From the NCBI RefSeq assembly GCF_001510655.1, contig NZ_LMVC01000001.1, positions 446,574-510,573 on the forward strand: 64,000 bases of DNA, read 5' to 3'. Under the pieces are notes generated by a model. The model was not told where the DNA came from. It saw only the letters and a list, made by a program, of their open reading frames with translations, and did not search any database. Source of the stretch: Fictibacillus sp. FJAT-27399. GTDB lineage: Bacteria; Bacillota; Bacilli; Bacillales; Fictibacillaceae. Made by a program: the position numbers and the translations under genes. Below are positions 45,252-55,205 of the stretch, in pieces. Positions within the stretch are counted from its first letter, which is position 1, and every line of letters begins with the position of its first letter.

Positions 45252-45924
45252 TCTACTGCCAGGACTCAACCTGGATCTATTAAACAATCATAGCTCTGGC
45301 GGCATGGAAACCACGATACAGTTATTGCTTCTGCTGACGGTTTTATCACTGGCACCCAGCATCTTAATTCTCATGACGTGTTTTACTAGAATCGTAATCG
45401 TTCTGTCTTTTGTAAGAACGTCACTGGCGACCCAGCAGATGCCTCCCAACCAGGTACTTGTCGGCATCGCACTCTTCCTGACATTTTTCATCATGGCCCC
45501 CACCTTTCAGGAGATCAACCATGATGCGATCGGCCCGCTCATAAAAGGAAAGATTACACAGGAGGAAGCCTTTGATAAAGGGACTCTGCCTTTAAAGGAA
45601 TTCATGACAAAGCATACGAGGGAAAAGGATCTCCAGCTTTTCTTGAATTACTCCGGTGCGAAGAAGCCAGAAAAAATAAAGGATATATCGTTATTGGCCC
45701 TCGTCCCTGCCTATGCGATCAGTGAATTGAAATCGGCCTTCCAGATGGGATTCATGATCTTTGTTCCATTTCTTGTTATCGATATGGTAGTGGCAAGTGT
45801 TCTGATGGCGATGGGTATGATGATGCTTCCGCCGGTCATGATCTCGCTCCCTTTTAAAATCCTGCTGTTTATTCTCGTTGACGGCTGGTACTTGATTGTG
45901 AAATCTCTATTATTAAGCTATTAA
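45244..45924 (+). CDS. fliP: Flagellar export gate protein FliP
   Basis: FliP forms the core of the type III export gate with FliQ and FliR. The 226-residue protein has two long hydrophobic hairpins, at about residues 18-80 and 155-224, with the conserved SPSILILMTCFTRIVIVLSFVR-like segment, TSLATQQMPPNQVL, and the C-terminal MMMLPPVMISLPFKILLF. AAAGGAAAAGC precedes ATG 45244 within the end of fliO. Confidence 0.97.
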   Translation: MSDLLPGLNLDLLNNHSSGGMETTIQLLLLLTVLSLAPSILILMTCFTRIVIVLSFVRTSLATQQMPPNQVLVGIALFLTFFIMAPTFQEINHDAIGPLIKGKITQEEAFDKGTLPLKEFMTKHTREKDLQLFLNYSGAKKPEKIKDISLLALVPAYAISELKSAFQMGFMIFVPFLVIDMVVASVLMAMGMMMLPPVMISLPFKILLFILVDGWYLIVKSLLLSY

Positions 45925-45941
45925 ACAAGTAGGTGTATCGT

Positions 45942-46214
45942 ATGAATTCAGAATTTGTTATATCCATTGCTGAAAAAGGGGTCTACACGACACTCCTGTT
46001 ATGCGGTCCGCTCCTCGTAATCGCCCTGGTTGTCGGTCTCATCGTCAGTATCTTTCAGGCGACCACCCAGATTCAGGAGCAGACACTGGCTTTTATCCCT
46101 AAAATAGCAGCGGTGCTGATCGCGCTCATATTTTTCGGGCCGTGGATGCTTTCTCAAATGGTAACGTTCACGTATGAAATATTTAATAATTTAAATCACT
46201 TTGTAGGTTTGTAA
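45942..46214 (+). CDS. fliQ: Flagellar export gate protein FliQ
   Basis: FliQ is the small two-helix gate subunit. The 90-residue protein has hydrophobic helices at about 15-40 and 52-75 with SIFQATTQIQEQTLAFIPK between them. ATG 45942 follows TAGGTGTATCG; ATG 45933 upstream lacks an SD. The order fliO-P-Q-R-flhB-flhA is the standard gate cluster. Confidence 0.96.
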   Translation: MNSEFVISIAEKGVYTTLLLCGPLLVIALVVGLIVSIFQATTQIQEQTLAFIPKIAAVLIALIFFGPWMLSQMVTFTYEIFNNLNHFVGL

Positions 46215-46218
46215 CAGC

Positions 46219-46989
46219 ATGGATTTTTTGAATTCGTTCCCTGCTTTTCTATTAATCTTAGTCAGAGTCGGTTCCTTTTTTGCAACCGTACCGATCTTCT
46301 CTTATAGAAACATACCGAACGTACATAAGGCAGGGCTGGCTGTTTTCCTTTCCTGGATCATGCTTTACGCCCTTGGATCCCCTGAAGTTTCAGTTAACAG
46401 CGACTTCATCGTCCTGATTTTTAAGGAAGCGCTTGTCGGCCTGTCGCTTGGTCTGATTGCCTCCATCCTGCTCTTTTCGATTCAGGTTGCAGGGGGATTC
46501 ATCGATCTGCAGATGGGGTTCGCCATCGCCGGGGTGTTTGATCCGCAAACAGGAGTTCAGACACCGCTGATTGGTAAATTTTTATACAATCTGGCCATCT
46601 TGTTTCTATTTGCACTGAACGGCCATCACATGCTGATCGACGGATTATTTTACAGCTATTCTTTTGTACCTCTCACTGACATGCATTTTGGATGGGGAGA
46701 TGGAGAAGTTGCAAGGCACGCAGTCTCCGTGTTTTCTGCCATGTTTGTTATCGCATTTCAGATGGCGCTCCCGATCGTAGGCTCGTTGTTTCTCGTCGAT
46801 CTCGCTTTAGGAGTAGTTGCGCGGACTGTACCTCAGGTCAATATTTTTGCAGTTGGCCTTCCGATAAAAATTATTGCAGCATTCTGCATCTTGTTCGTCA
46901 TCATGCCGGCGTTTTTTATGAGCGTACAGTACTTGAGTGATGAGATGTCACAGGCCATGAGGAAGCTGCTCATGTTGCTTCAGGAGTGA
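46219..46989 (+). CDS. fliR: Flagellar export gate protein FliR
   Basis: FliR completes the FliP5-Q4-R1 gate. The 256 residues are very hydrophobic with about six membrane segments, and contain GGFIDLQMGFAIAGVFDPQTGVQTPLIG, the family signature. It begins 4 bp after fliQ. The only weak point is the SD (TAACAGC region), suggesting coupling to fliQ. Confidence 0.96.
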   Translation: MDFLNSFPAFLLILVRVGSFFATVPIFSYRNIPNVHKAGLAVFLSWIMLYALGSPEVSVNSDFIVLIFKEALVGLSLGLIASILLFSIQVAGGFIDLQMGFAIAGVFDPQTGVQTPLIGKFLYNLAILFLFALNGHHMLIDGLFYSYSFVPLTDMHFGWGDGEVARHAVSVFSAMFVIAFQMALPIVGSLFLVDLALGVVARTVPQVNIFAVGLPIKIIAAFCILFVIMPAFFMSVQYLSDEMSQAMRKLLMLLQE

Positions 46990-46994
46990 TACCC

Positions 46995-48068
46995 ATGCCA
47001 TTACACATTGATTTGCAGTACTTTTCAGGCGAGAAAACCGAAAAAGCCACTCCAAAGAAAAAAGAAGAAAGCAAGAAAAAAGGACAGGTTGCCAAAAGCG
47101 CGGACGTGAACACTGCGGTTACCTTATTCGCCGCTTTTTTAATGCTTTGGTTCACCGGCAAGACGGCCGCCGGGAAACTGCTTCACCTCGTGAACTATTC
47201 GCTGCAGAACGGTTTGTCGCTCGAGCCGACAGAAGAAAATGTTCAAATGCTGTTTGTCCATCTCGTCGAGGAGTCAGCAGGCATCGTTCTTCCTGTATTG
47301 CTGACTGTTCTAGCCGCTGGTGTTTTTGCGAGTTTTATCCAGACCGGATTTTTGTTCTCGGCAGAAGCTGTCCAGATGAAGCTTGAAAGGCTCAATCCGC
47401 TGCAAGGGTTTAAAAAAATCTATTCCATGAGAGCAGTGGTCGAACTAATTAAATCCATATTGAAGATTTCCATTATCGGAACAGTTACCTTTCTGGTGAT
47501 CTGGAATAAAAAAGACCAGCTGATGAAATTATCGCAGGTCAGCCTGGAATCTGCACTTGGCATCTTTGGCGGTTTGGCTTTTCAAATGGGGTTTTATGCT
47601 TCTCTCGTTCTTCTCTTTCTTTCTTTGCTTGATTTTATGTACCAGAAATTTGATTTTGAGAAGAGCATCCGGATGTCCAAGCAGGACATCAAGGATGAAT
47701 ACAAAAAATCAGAGGGTGACCCGAAAATCAAGTCAAAGATTAAAGAGAAACAGAGACAGATGGCCATGAGAAGGATGATGCAGGAAGTGCCAAAAGCCGA
47801 TGTGATCATCACCAATCCTACCCACTATGCAATCGCATTAAAATATGACGATCAGAGAATGGAAGCTCCTGTCGTCGTAGCTAAAGGAGTAGATTTGATC
47901 GCGCAAAAAATAAAAAAAATAGGCGCGGAGAACCGGGTGGCTTTAGTCGAGAACAGGCCGCTCGCCAGAACCCTCTACAGCCGGGCTGAGATCGGTGATG
48001 TTATACCTGAAGATCTGTTTAAGGCAGTCGCTGAAATATTGGCTTATGTCTACCATTTAAAGAAATAA
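46995..48068 (+). CDS. flhB: Flagellar export switch protein FlhB
   Basis: FlhB sets export substrate specificity and is switched by FliK. The 357-residue protein has a cytosolic N-terminus (GEKTEKATPKKKEESKKKGQ), four membrane helices (about 30-210), a charged linker and the C-terminal domain with the autocleavage motif Asn274-Pro275-Thr276-His277. AGGAGTG (46981-46987) supports ATG 46995 over GTG 46986. The domain after NPTH closely resembles the separate YlqH protein at 20.4 kb. Confidence 0.97.
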   Translation: MPLHIDLQYFSGEKTEKATPKKKEESKKKGQVAKSADVNTAVTLFAAFLMLWFTGKTAAGKLLHLVNYSLQNGLSLEPTEENVQMLFVHLVEESAGIVLPVLLTVLAAGVFASFIQTGFLFSAEAVQMKLERLNPLQGFKKIYSMRAVVELIKSILKISIIGTVTFLVIWNKKDQLMKLSQVSLESALGIFGGLAFQMGFYASLVLLFLSLLDFMYQKFDFEKSIRMSKQDIKDEYKKSEGDPKIKSKIKEKQRQMAMRRMMQEVPKADVIITNPTHYAIALKYDDQRMEAPVVVAKGVDLIAQKIKKIGAENRVALVENRPLARTLYSRAEIGDVIPEDLFKAVAEILAYVYHLKK

Positions 48069-48098
48069 GTGCAGCAAATGTAAGGAGAGAAGGAAAAA

Positions 48099-50132
48099 AT
48101 GAAAGCAAGAGATATTAGCATTTTAGTCGGGGTAATCATGATCATCGCCATGTTGATCATTCCTTTGCCTACATGGCTGCTCGATTTCTTTATCATCATC
48201 AACATCACATTGGCGCTTATCATCATATTAATTTCTATGAATATGCAGGAGCCGCTGCAGTTTTCCATTTTTCCTTCATTGCTGCTGCTCGTAACACTTT
48301 TTAGGCTCGGTCTGAATGTATCGACGACGAGGTCTATACTGGGGTACGGAAAAGCGGGGAACGTGGTCCATACATTCGGAGAGTTTGTGGTAGGAGGCAA
48401 TATTTTAGTCGGAATTGTCGTCTTCTTTATACTAGTAGTCATTCAATTTATCGTTATCACAAAAGGATCAGAACGTGTTTCTGAAGTGGCGGCCAGGTTT
48501 ACTTTGGATGCGATGCCTGGGAAACAGATGAGTATCGATGCTGACCTGAACGCAGGGATGATCTCAGACCGTGAAGCGAAAGAAAGACGAGAAAAGGTAG
48601 AGCGGGAATCAGATTTCTACGGGGCGATGGACGGTGCAAGTAAGTTTGTAAAAGGAGATGCCATTGCCGGGATCATTATCGTCCTGATCAACATGCTGTT
48701 CGGTATTATTATCGGCATGACGCAGATGGGATTAAGTTTTGCCGAAAGCGCGCATACGTTTACATTGCTGACGGTGGGTGACGGGCTTGTGAGCCAGATT
48801 CCGGCATTGATTATTTCTACCGCCACCGGGATCATCGTTACAAGAGCCGCTTCTGAAGGAAATCTGGGATATGATATTTCAAGACAGATTCTAGCCTATC
48901 CTCATATGCTCATCGTGGCAGCCGCTACCATCATCGCCTTAGGGCTTTTCACACCGATTAACGATTTTGTCACCATCTCCATTGGAGGCCTTATCGCGAT
49001 CGGCGGATATCTGCTGATAAAAGCAGAAAATCAACAAAAGGAAATGAATGAAGTCATCGAAGAAGACATTCAAACAGAACAGCTTAAAAGTCCGGAAAGT
49101 GTCATCAGCCTGCTGCAGGTCGACCCGATTGAATTTGAGTTTGGGTATAGCCTGATTCCTCTGGCAGATACCAATCAGGGCGGGGACCTGCTGGACCGGG
49201 TCGTCATGATCAGAAGGCAGCTGGCACTTGAACTTGGCATGATTGTTCCGGTTGTCCGGATTCGTGACAATATTCAGCTTCAGCCGAATGAATACAGAAT
49301 TAAGATCAAGGGCAATGAGGTGGCGCAAGGGGAACTGCTTCTGGATCATTACCTGGCGATGAGCCCGGGAATTGAAGATGAAGCGATTCAAGGGATAGAT
49401 ACAGTGGAGCCCGCGTTTGGACTCCCAGCCCAATGGATCTCCGAAGACATGAAGGAACGGGCAGAAATGTCGGGATATACCGTAGTGGATCCCCCGTCCG
49501 TCGTTTCTACCCATCTGACCGAAATCATTAAGAAGTTCGCTCACGAACTGATCGGGCGCCAGGAGACAAAGCAGCTCATCGACCATATGAAAGAAAGCTA
49601 TCCTACACTGATCGAGGAAGTTACACCTGATCCGCTTTCTGTCGGGGAAATTCAGAAAGTACTGTCTAAATTATTAAAAGAAAAAATATCCATCCGAAAT
49701 CTCCCTGTTATTTTTGAGACGCTGGCTGATTTCGGAAAAATGTCCAGAGATATTGATCTATTGACTGAATATGCAAGGCAGGCCCTTTCAAGACAGATAT
49801 CAAAACAATACGGACAGGATAATCAGCCATTAAAAGTCATTACGCTGGGCGGATCGGTCGAGAAAAGAATAGCAGATCACGTACAGCAAACAGAGCATGG
49901 CAATTATCTGTCCCTAGATCCGCAAGATTCTCAGCTTATTTTTGACCATATCTCAAAAGAGCTTGAACAAAGCAGGAGTTTTGGGCAAACGCCGGTCCTG
50001 CTCTGTTCGCCCGCAGTGCGCATGTATGTAAGGCAGCTGCTCGAACGCTACATGCCTGATCTTGTCATCTTATCGTATAACGAGCTGGAGCCGGAGCTGG
50101 AGGTTCAAAGCATAGGAGTAGTGAATATATGA
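48099..50132 (+). CDS. flhA: Flagellar export gate protein FlhA
   Basis: FlhA is the largest gate protein; its cytosolic ring docks chaperone-substrate complexes. The 677 residues equal B. subtilis FlhA. The N-terminal half has about eight membrane helices and the FHIPEP signature region (LFRLGLNVSTTRSIL; GDAIAGIIIVLINMLFG). The cytosolic domain begins near residue 320. AAGGAGAGAAGG precedes the ATG. The stop overlaps flhF by 4 bp. Confidence 0.98.
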   Translation: MKARDISILVGVIMIIAMLIIPLPTWLLDFFIIINITLALIIILISMNMQEPLQFSIFPSLLLLVTLFRLGLNVSTTRSILGYGKAGNVVHTFGEFVVGGNILVGIVVFFILVVIQFIVITKGSERVSEVAARFTLDAMPGKQMSIDADLNAGMISDREAKERREKVERESDFYGAMDGASKFVKGDAIAGIIIVLINMLFGIIIGMTQMGLSFAESAHTFTLLTVGDGLVSQIPALIISTATGIIVTRAASEGNLGYDISRQILAYPHMLIVAAATIIALGLFTPINDFVTISIGGLIAIGGYLLIKAENQQKEMNEVIEEDIQTEQLKSPESVISLLQVDPIEFEFGYSLIPLADTNQGGDLLDRVVMIRRQLALELGMIVPVVRIRDNIQLQPNEYRIKIKGNEVAQGELLLDHYLAMSPGIEDEAIQGIDTVEPAFGLPAQWISEDMKERAEMSGYTVVDPPSVVSTHLTEIIKKFAHELIGRQETKQLIDHMKESYPTLIEEVTPDPLSVGEIQKVLSKLLKEKISIRNLPVIFETLADFGKMSRDIDLLTEYARQALSRQISKQYGQDNQPLKVITLGGSVEKRIADHVQQTEHGNYLSLDPQDSQLIFDHISKELEQSRSFGQTPVLLCSPAVRMYVRQLLERYMPDLVILSYNELEPELEVQSIGVVNI

Positions 50133-51253
50133 AGGTGAAAAAATACAGCGCTCCTACCATTCAGGAAGCTATGAAAAAAATTCGGGGAGAGCTTGGAAGT
50201 GAAGCGGTCATTTTGCAAAGCCGGGAGGTCCAGACCGGTGGTTTTATGGGGTTCTTTACAAAGACGAGCATTGAAGTAGTTGCTCTTCTTGATGCAGAAC
50301 CGGTGCCTGCCACCAAAAAACATCCGGTGAACAGGCAAGATAGTCCTCCGTTGCAGAATGAACCAGACAAAATTGCGAAGAGTTTAACCCAAGACATCAA
50401 TGAATTGAAACAGATGGTAAAACGATTGTCATCCGGGGATTCCGGCCCTGTCATCCATGAATCCATCCAGTTCTGGGAAGGTTTCTTACGGAATCGCGGT
50501 CTGAGTGAATCTGTGATTGCCTCAATCGTTTCAGAGATGGCAGAGAAGTGTGACTTGCTGCATGGCAGCGAAAAGAAAGACATTGATTGGTTTCCCTGGA
50601 TTTCAGATTGGATGCTCAGCCGGATCACGAATGATGGATGGAACGGTTTTAACTATGAAACAAAATATTTAAACGTCATGGGACCGACGGGAGTTGGCAA
50701 GACGACTACCTTGGCGAAGCTGGCAGCAAAAGCCAAGCTGAATGATGGGAAAAAGGTTGCTTTTATCACAACAGACACTTACCGGATCGCTGCGATTGAG
50801 CAGTTGAAAACTTATGCCGCCATTTTAGATGTGCCGATAAAAGTAGCGCACAGTGCAGAAGATTTTCAGCTGGCAAAACGGGAGTTCAGCGAGTGTGATC
50901 TGGTATTGACCGACAGTGCAGGCCGCAATTTTCTGAACAGCACGTACGTCCATGAACTTCAGGGCCTTCTGGAATCAAAAGATGAGATGACGAACTATCT
51001 GGTCTTATCATTAACTTCCAAATTTGAAGATATGAAAAAGACGATCGAGCAATTTAAAGAAGCGGGTATTGATCGATATATTTTTACAAAAAAGGATGAA
51101 ACGTCATCGCTCGGTTCCTTGATGAACCTCTTGATCGAGGAGCGTATATCAGCCGCTTATATTACAAATGGACAAAATGTTCCTGACGATATATTTGAAC
51201 CAAAACCGGAAGATATCATTGAAATGTTCTTAGAGGCAAAAGTGAATGCGTGA
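50129..51253 (+). CDS. flhF: Flagellar SRP-like GTPase FlhF
   Basis: FlhF is an SRP-family GTPase that sets the position of flagella. The 374 residues have a basic, variable N-terminal region (VKKYSAPTIQEAMKKIRGELG), and an NG domain with P-loop GPTGVGKT (185-192), DTYRIAA and TKKDETSSLG. The start overlaps flhA. The regulator FlhG is encoded immediately downstream with 8 bp of overlap. Confidence 0.96.
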   Translation: MKVKKYSAPTIQEAMKKIRGELGSEAVILQSREVQTGGFMGFFTKTSIEVVALLDAEPVPATKKHPVNRQDSPPLQNEPDKIAKSLTQDINELKQMVKRLSSGDSGPVIHESIQFWEGFLRNRGLSESVIASIVSEMAEKCDLLHGSEKKDIDWFPWISDWMLSRITNDGWNGFNYETKYLNVMGPTGVGKTTTLAKLAAKAKLNDGKKVAFITTDTYRIAAIEQLKTYAAILDVPIKVAHSAEDFQLAKREFSECDLVLTDSAGRNFLNSTYVHELQGLLESKDEMTNYLVLSLTSKFEDMKKTIEQFKEAGIDRYIFTKKDETSSLGSLMNLLIEERISAAYITNGQNVPDDIFEPKPEDIIEMFLEAKVNA

Positions 51254-52130
51254 TCAAGCTGAAATTCTGCGTTTGAAGATAGAAGCAGCTTCATCTGATC
51301 AGCCGACGAAAGTATTTTCCGTTTTGAGCGGAAAGGGCGGAGTCGGCAAGTCCAACGTAGCGGTGAATTTTTCGCTGGCACTTAGCAAGCTGGGAAAGAG
51401 GGTGCTGCTGGTCGACCTTGATATCGGGATGGGAAATGTCAATCTTCTGCTAGGGTCCCCTTCTCGTAGAACGATCGTTGACCTTCTGGACCAGCGGCTT
51501 TCTATCTGGGAAATCATTGAAAAGGGCCCTGGCAATCTAAGCTTTATTGCCGGGGGGAGCGGCCTCACCCGGATGGTTGAAATGGACGAAAGAAAATCAG
51601 CATTCTTTGCTGCGCAGCTCCAGGACCTTTCCAGTATCTATGAATATATCGTTTTTGACATCGGGGCGGGTGTTTCAGAGACAAGCCTGAATTTTATCAT
51701 GGCCGGGCATGAAGCTATCCTTGTTACAACCCCGGAGATTACGTCTGTTACCGATGCCTACTCTATGATCAAAATGCTTCATGCCAGATGCCCTGAACTT
51801 CCGGTTTTTACGGTAGTCAATCAATGCCGGAGTACCCGGGAGGCAATGGAAGTTCATCAGCGTTTGGCAAAGGTTACAAGTGAGTTTCTTAACAAAGAGA
51901 TTAAGAATCTTGGATCTGTTCCCTTTGATCCTTCCGTTCAGCTCGCTGTCAAGCGGCAGAAACCGTTTCTGCTGCACCAGCCCCGGTCACCAGCAAGTGC
52001 TGGGATCATCAGAGCGGCACATCAGTTCTCAGGGAATGTGAAAGAAGAACAGTCTATTAGCTATCAGCGTTTTATTGAAAGGCTCACGGCTTTTTTTAAG
52101 AAAGGCAGAGATGAATCTTGGAAAAGATAA
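51246..52130 (+). CDS. flhG: MinD-like ATPase FlhG (YlxH)
   Basis: FlhG stimulates the FlhF GTPase and limits flagellar number or pattern. The 294-residue ParA/MinD protein has the deviant Walker A GKGGVGKS (29-36), LLVDLDIGMGN, and DIGAGVS. Its N-terminal part (DQAEILRLKIEA) carries the FlhF-activating DQAxxLR motif (residues 3-9). The ATG lies in the flhF end; the stop overlaps cheB by 13 bp. Confidence 0.96.
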   Translation: MRDQAEILRLKIEAASSDQPTKVFSVLSGKGGVGKSNVAVNFSLALSKLGKRVLLVDLDIGMGNVNLLLGSPSRRTIVDLLDQRLSIWEIIEKGPGNLSFIAGGSGLTRMVEMDERKSAFFAAQLQDLSSIYEYIVFDIGAGVSETSLNFIMAGHEAILVTTPEITSVTDAYSMIKMLHARCPELPVFTVVNQCRSTREAMEVHQRLAKVTSEFLNKEIKNLGSVPFDPSVQLAVKRQKPFLLHQPRSPASAGIIRAAHQFSGNVKEEQSISYQRFIERLTAFFKKGRDESWKR

Positions 52131-53170
52131 AAGTTTTGGTGGCTGACGACTCTGCTTTTATGCGAAAGATGATCAGCAATATGCTGAATTCTGCAGAAGG
52201 CATTGAGGTTGTCGGCTCAGCAAGAAACGGGGAAGAAGCGTTCAGCAAGGCGATGGATCTTAATCCGGACGTCATAACAATGGATGTCGAGATGCCGGTG
52301 CTTACCGGAATAGATGCGGTAAAAAAAATTACAGCCTTGAAAGAGATACCGATCATCATGCTCAGCAGCACAACAAAAACTGGGGCCGACAATACGATTC
52401 TTGCAATGGAGGCCGGGGCGTTTGACTTTATTGAAAAGCCTTCGGGAGCGATTTCCTTGGATATCGAAAAAGTGAAGGTGGAACTGATTCTTAAAGTAAG
52501 GTCGGCGCTCAAGAATAGAAAAATTGGCGACAGCTCAGCGGATAGACATTCAAATCATTGTTTTAATACCGGAAAGATGATTTCAACATTACATAAGCCG
52601 GCCGGCCAAAAGGTGATCTTAATCGGTGTTTCTACCGGAGGCCCTAAAGCTCTTCACCACGTGTTTTCCAAGCTGCCGGGTAACTTATCCCTGCCTATCG
52701 TTATCGTCCAGCATATGCCGAAAGGATTTACGGCTTCGCTTGCCGACAGGCTTGATTCCATATCAAAAGTGAAGGTAAAAGAAGCAGTGGACGGCGAGAT
52801 GTTAAGGGCGGGAACAGCTTATCTGGCACCAGGAGGGTATCATGTGGAACTGAGGCAGGATAGAGAAGGACTGGCTATATCATTAAATACGAGTGATCCC
52901 GTAAGAGGACACCGGCCTTCTGTGGATGTTCTGTTTAACAGTGCATCTGCTGTAAGGTGCCATGCGATGGCTGTTGTGTTAACGGGTATGGGTTCGGATG
53001 GTTCTTCCGGCATTTTAGCAATAAAAAAAGCAGGGCCATCGCTGATCATTGCGGAGTCTGAAGAGTCTTCCGTCGTATACGGCATGCCAAAAGCAGCCGC
53101 TGCTACCGGTGTAGTAGATCAAGTTGTTCATATTAAAGATGTTGCTGACAGTATTTTAAATTTTGTTTAG
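52118..53170 (+). CDS. cheB: Chemotaxis methylesterase/deamidase CheB
   Basis: CheB removes methyl groups from chemoreceptors when phosphorylated by CheA. The 350-residue protein has a receiver domain with Asp56, a linker (about 128-160), and the esterase domain with GVSTGGPKAL (Ser), VQHMPKGFT (His) and GMGSDGSSG (Asp). It starts with TTG inside the end of flhG, behind AAAGGCAGAG. Its partner methyltransferase CheR is not in the window. Confidence 0.95.
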   Translation: MEKIKVLVADDSAFMRKMISNMLNSAEGIEVVGSARNGEEAFSKAMDLNPDVITMDVEMPVLTGIDAVKKITALKEIPIIMLSSTTKTGADNTILAMEAGAFDFIEKPSGAISLDIEKVKVELILKVRSALKNRKIGDSSADRHSNHCFNTGKMISTLHKPAGQKVILIGVSTGGPKALHHVFSKLPGNLSLPIVIVQHMPKGFTASLADRLDSISKVKVKEAVDGEMLRAGTAYLAPGGYHVELRQDREGLAISLNTSDPVRGHRPSVDVLFNSASAVRCHAMAVVLTGMGSDGSSGILAIKKAGPSLIIAESEESSVVYGMPKAAAATGVVDQVVHIKDVADSILNFV

Positions 53171-53185
53171 GCAGGGTGAAACCAG

Positions 53186-55183
53186 ATGGAAATGAGTCAA
53201 TACTTGGATATTTTTATTGAAGAAAGTAAAGAACATTTACAATCAATGAATGAACAGGTTCTGCTTTTGGAAAAACAGCCTGATGAATTATCTATCGTTC
53301 AGGAAATTTTCCGTTCAGCCCATACGCTGAAAGGTATGTCTGCTTCAATGGGTTATGAAGATCTAGCGAACCTGACTCATATTATGGAAAACGTGCTCGA
53401 TGGCATAAGGAATCACAAGCTGACCGTTACGCAGGACCTCCTGGATGCTTTGTTCGTTTCCATTGATCACCTGGAAGAGATGGTGTTATCCATTGGCAAC
53501 GGAGGAGATGGAAAAAAAGACGTGGAAGATATCGTACGCCTTCTTCATGCCATCGAGTCCGGAAAGAGCGAGGAGCCTCCTCAAAATAAACAAGAACAGA
53601 GCAAGCCAGGACAAGCAATATTTGATGAATATGAATTGACAATCATGAAACAGTCACTTGAGCAAAACTTTCACGTATACCAAATATCTGTTGAACTTCG
53701 CGATGATTGTCTGCTAAAAGCCGTAAGGGCGTACATGGCATTTGAAACATTGGAGCAGATGGGTGAAGTGGTGAAATCAGTCCCTTCGGTAGATCTTATC
53801 GAACAGGAAAAATTCGAACGGGAATTTCAAGTAACCCTCATTTCAAAAGAACAGCCTGAGACCATTCAAAACAACCTTTTGAAGGTGTCTGAGATTGATA
53901 GGGTTTCAATAGAAAGTATTATGGCAGAACACATTGTTCAGAACGAAGCAGAAGAGGCGGATCCGGATGAAGAAAAGACTGGAACTGATATGAAGGGCGA
54001 GCCCGCTCAAAAAACATCTTCCGCATCGGCCGGAAGTAAAACAATCAGAGTTAACATAGACCGGCTGGACCGCCTGATGAACCTTTTTGAGGAACTGGTC
54101 ATCGACAGGGGACGCCTTGAAAAGATATCAAAAGACTTGAAAAGCAATGACTTGAATGAAACGGTCGAAAGGATGTCGAGAATTTCATCTGATCTGCAGG
54201 ACATCATTTTAAACATGAGAATGGTGCCGGTAGACCAGGTGTTTAACCGCTTTCCGCGTATGATACGGGGATTGGCAAAAGACCTTGGAAAATCAGTCTC
54301 TCTTGAGATAACGGGGGCAGAAACAGAACTTGACCGGACGGTGATCGATGAGATCGGTGACCCGCTTGTTCACCTGCTGCGAAATTCCATTGATCATGGA
54401 ATCGAGAAACCCGAAAAGAGGGCTGAAGCGGGGAAAAGCGAGATCGGTACGATCCATCTTAGGGCGTATCATAGCGGAAATCATGTGTTTATCGAAATTC
54501 AAGATGATGGAGCAGGAATTAACAGGCACAAAGTACTCGAACGGGCCATTGAGAGAGGAATTGTAAACCGGGAATTATCAGAAGATTTCACAGATAAACA
54601 AGTTTTTGAATTATTGTTCGCATCTGGCTTTTCAACAGCGGACGTTATCTCTGACATATCTGGAAGAGGTGTTGGCTTAGATGCAGTGAAAAATAAAATT
54701 GAATCGTTAGGCGGTTTCGTCACTGTAGATTCAAGGGAAGGCAGCGGTTCTTTATTTTCAATCCAGCTTCCCCTGACGCTTTCCATCATTTCTTCCATGC
54801 TCGTGAAGGCAGGGGAAGAAACGTATGCCATTCCTCTTTCTTCTATTATAGAAACGGCACTGATAAAACAGAGCGATATCATGACCGTCCATCATCAGCC
54901 AATGATTGATTTCAGGGGCAAAGTAGTTCCGCTTATTTCGTTGAGCGAACTGTTTGAAGTGCCTGTACCGGGCTGGGATGAAAAGGACAGAAGTTCTGTA
55001 GTCATTGTTAAAAAAGGAAACAAGATGGCGGGGCTTGCTGTGGATTCCCTGATCGGCCAGCAGGAGATTGTTTTGAAATCACTTGGGAATTACCTGGCAT
55101 CCGTCTTTGCAGTTTCGGGCGCAACCATTCTGGGTGATGGTCAAGTTGCTCTTATTCTAGATTGTAACGCACTTATAAAATAA
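53186..55183 (+). CDS. cheA: Chemotaxis histidine kinase CheA
   Basis: CheA is the chemotaxis kinase phosphorylating CheY and CheB. Domains of the 665-residue protein in order: HPt with phospho-His46 (RSAHTLKGMSASMG), linker and P2-like CheY-binding segment (about 145-250), dimerisation P3 (from about 285), ATPase with HLLRNSIDHGIE, DDGAGI and GRGVGLDAVK, and a CheW-like P5 domain. The ATG follows GCAGGGTGAAAC. Confidence 0.98.
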   Translation: MEMSQYLDIFIEESKEHLQSMNEQVLLLEKQPDELSIVQEIFRSAHTLKGMSASMGYEDLANLTHIMENVLDGIRNHKLTVTQDLLDALFVSIDHLEEMVLSIGNGGDGKKDVEDIVRLLHAIESGKSEEPPQNKQEQSKPGQAIFDEYELTIMKQSLEQNFHVYQISVELRDDCLLKAVRAYMAFETLEQMGEVVKSVPSVDLIEQEKFEREFQVTLISKEQPETIQNNLLKVSEIDRVSIESIMAEHIVQNEAEEADPDEEKTGTDMKGEPAQKTSSASAGSKTIRVNIDRLDRLMNLFEELVIDRGRLEKISKDLKSNDLNETVERMSRISSDLQDIILNMRMVPVDQVFNRFPRMIRGLAKDLGKSVSLEITGAETELDRTVIDEIGDPLVHLLRNSIDHGIEKPEKRAEAGKSEIGTIHLRAYHSGNHVFIEIQDDGAGINRHKVLERAIERGIVNRELSEDFTDKQVFELLFASGFSTADVISDISGRGVGLDAVKNKIESLGGFVTVDSREGSGSLFSIQLPLTLSIISSMLVKAGEETYAIPLSSIIETALIKQSDIMTVHHQPMIDFRGKVVPLISLSELFEVPVPGWDEKDRSSVVIVKKGNKMAGLAVDSLIGQQEIVLKSLGNYLASVFAVSGATILGDGQVALILDCNALIK

Positions 55184-55205
55184 CCATATACGGAGGTAGT
55201 CTGAC

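Noticed and set aside
48939-49586. Minus-strand reading frame of 215 codons opposite flhA
   Set aside because: It lies wholly inside flhA and has no recognisable domain.
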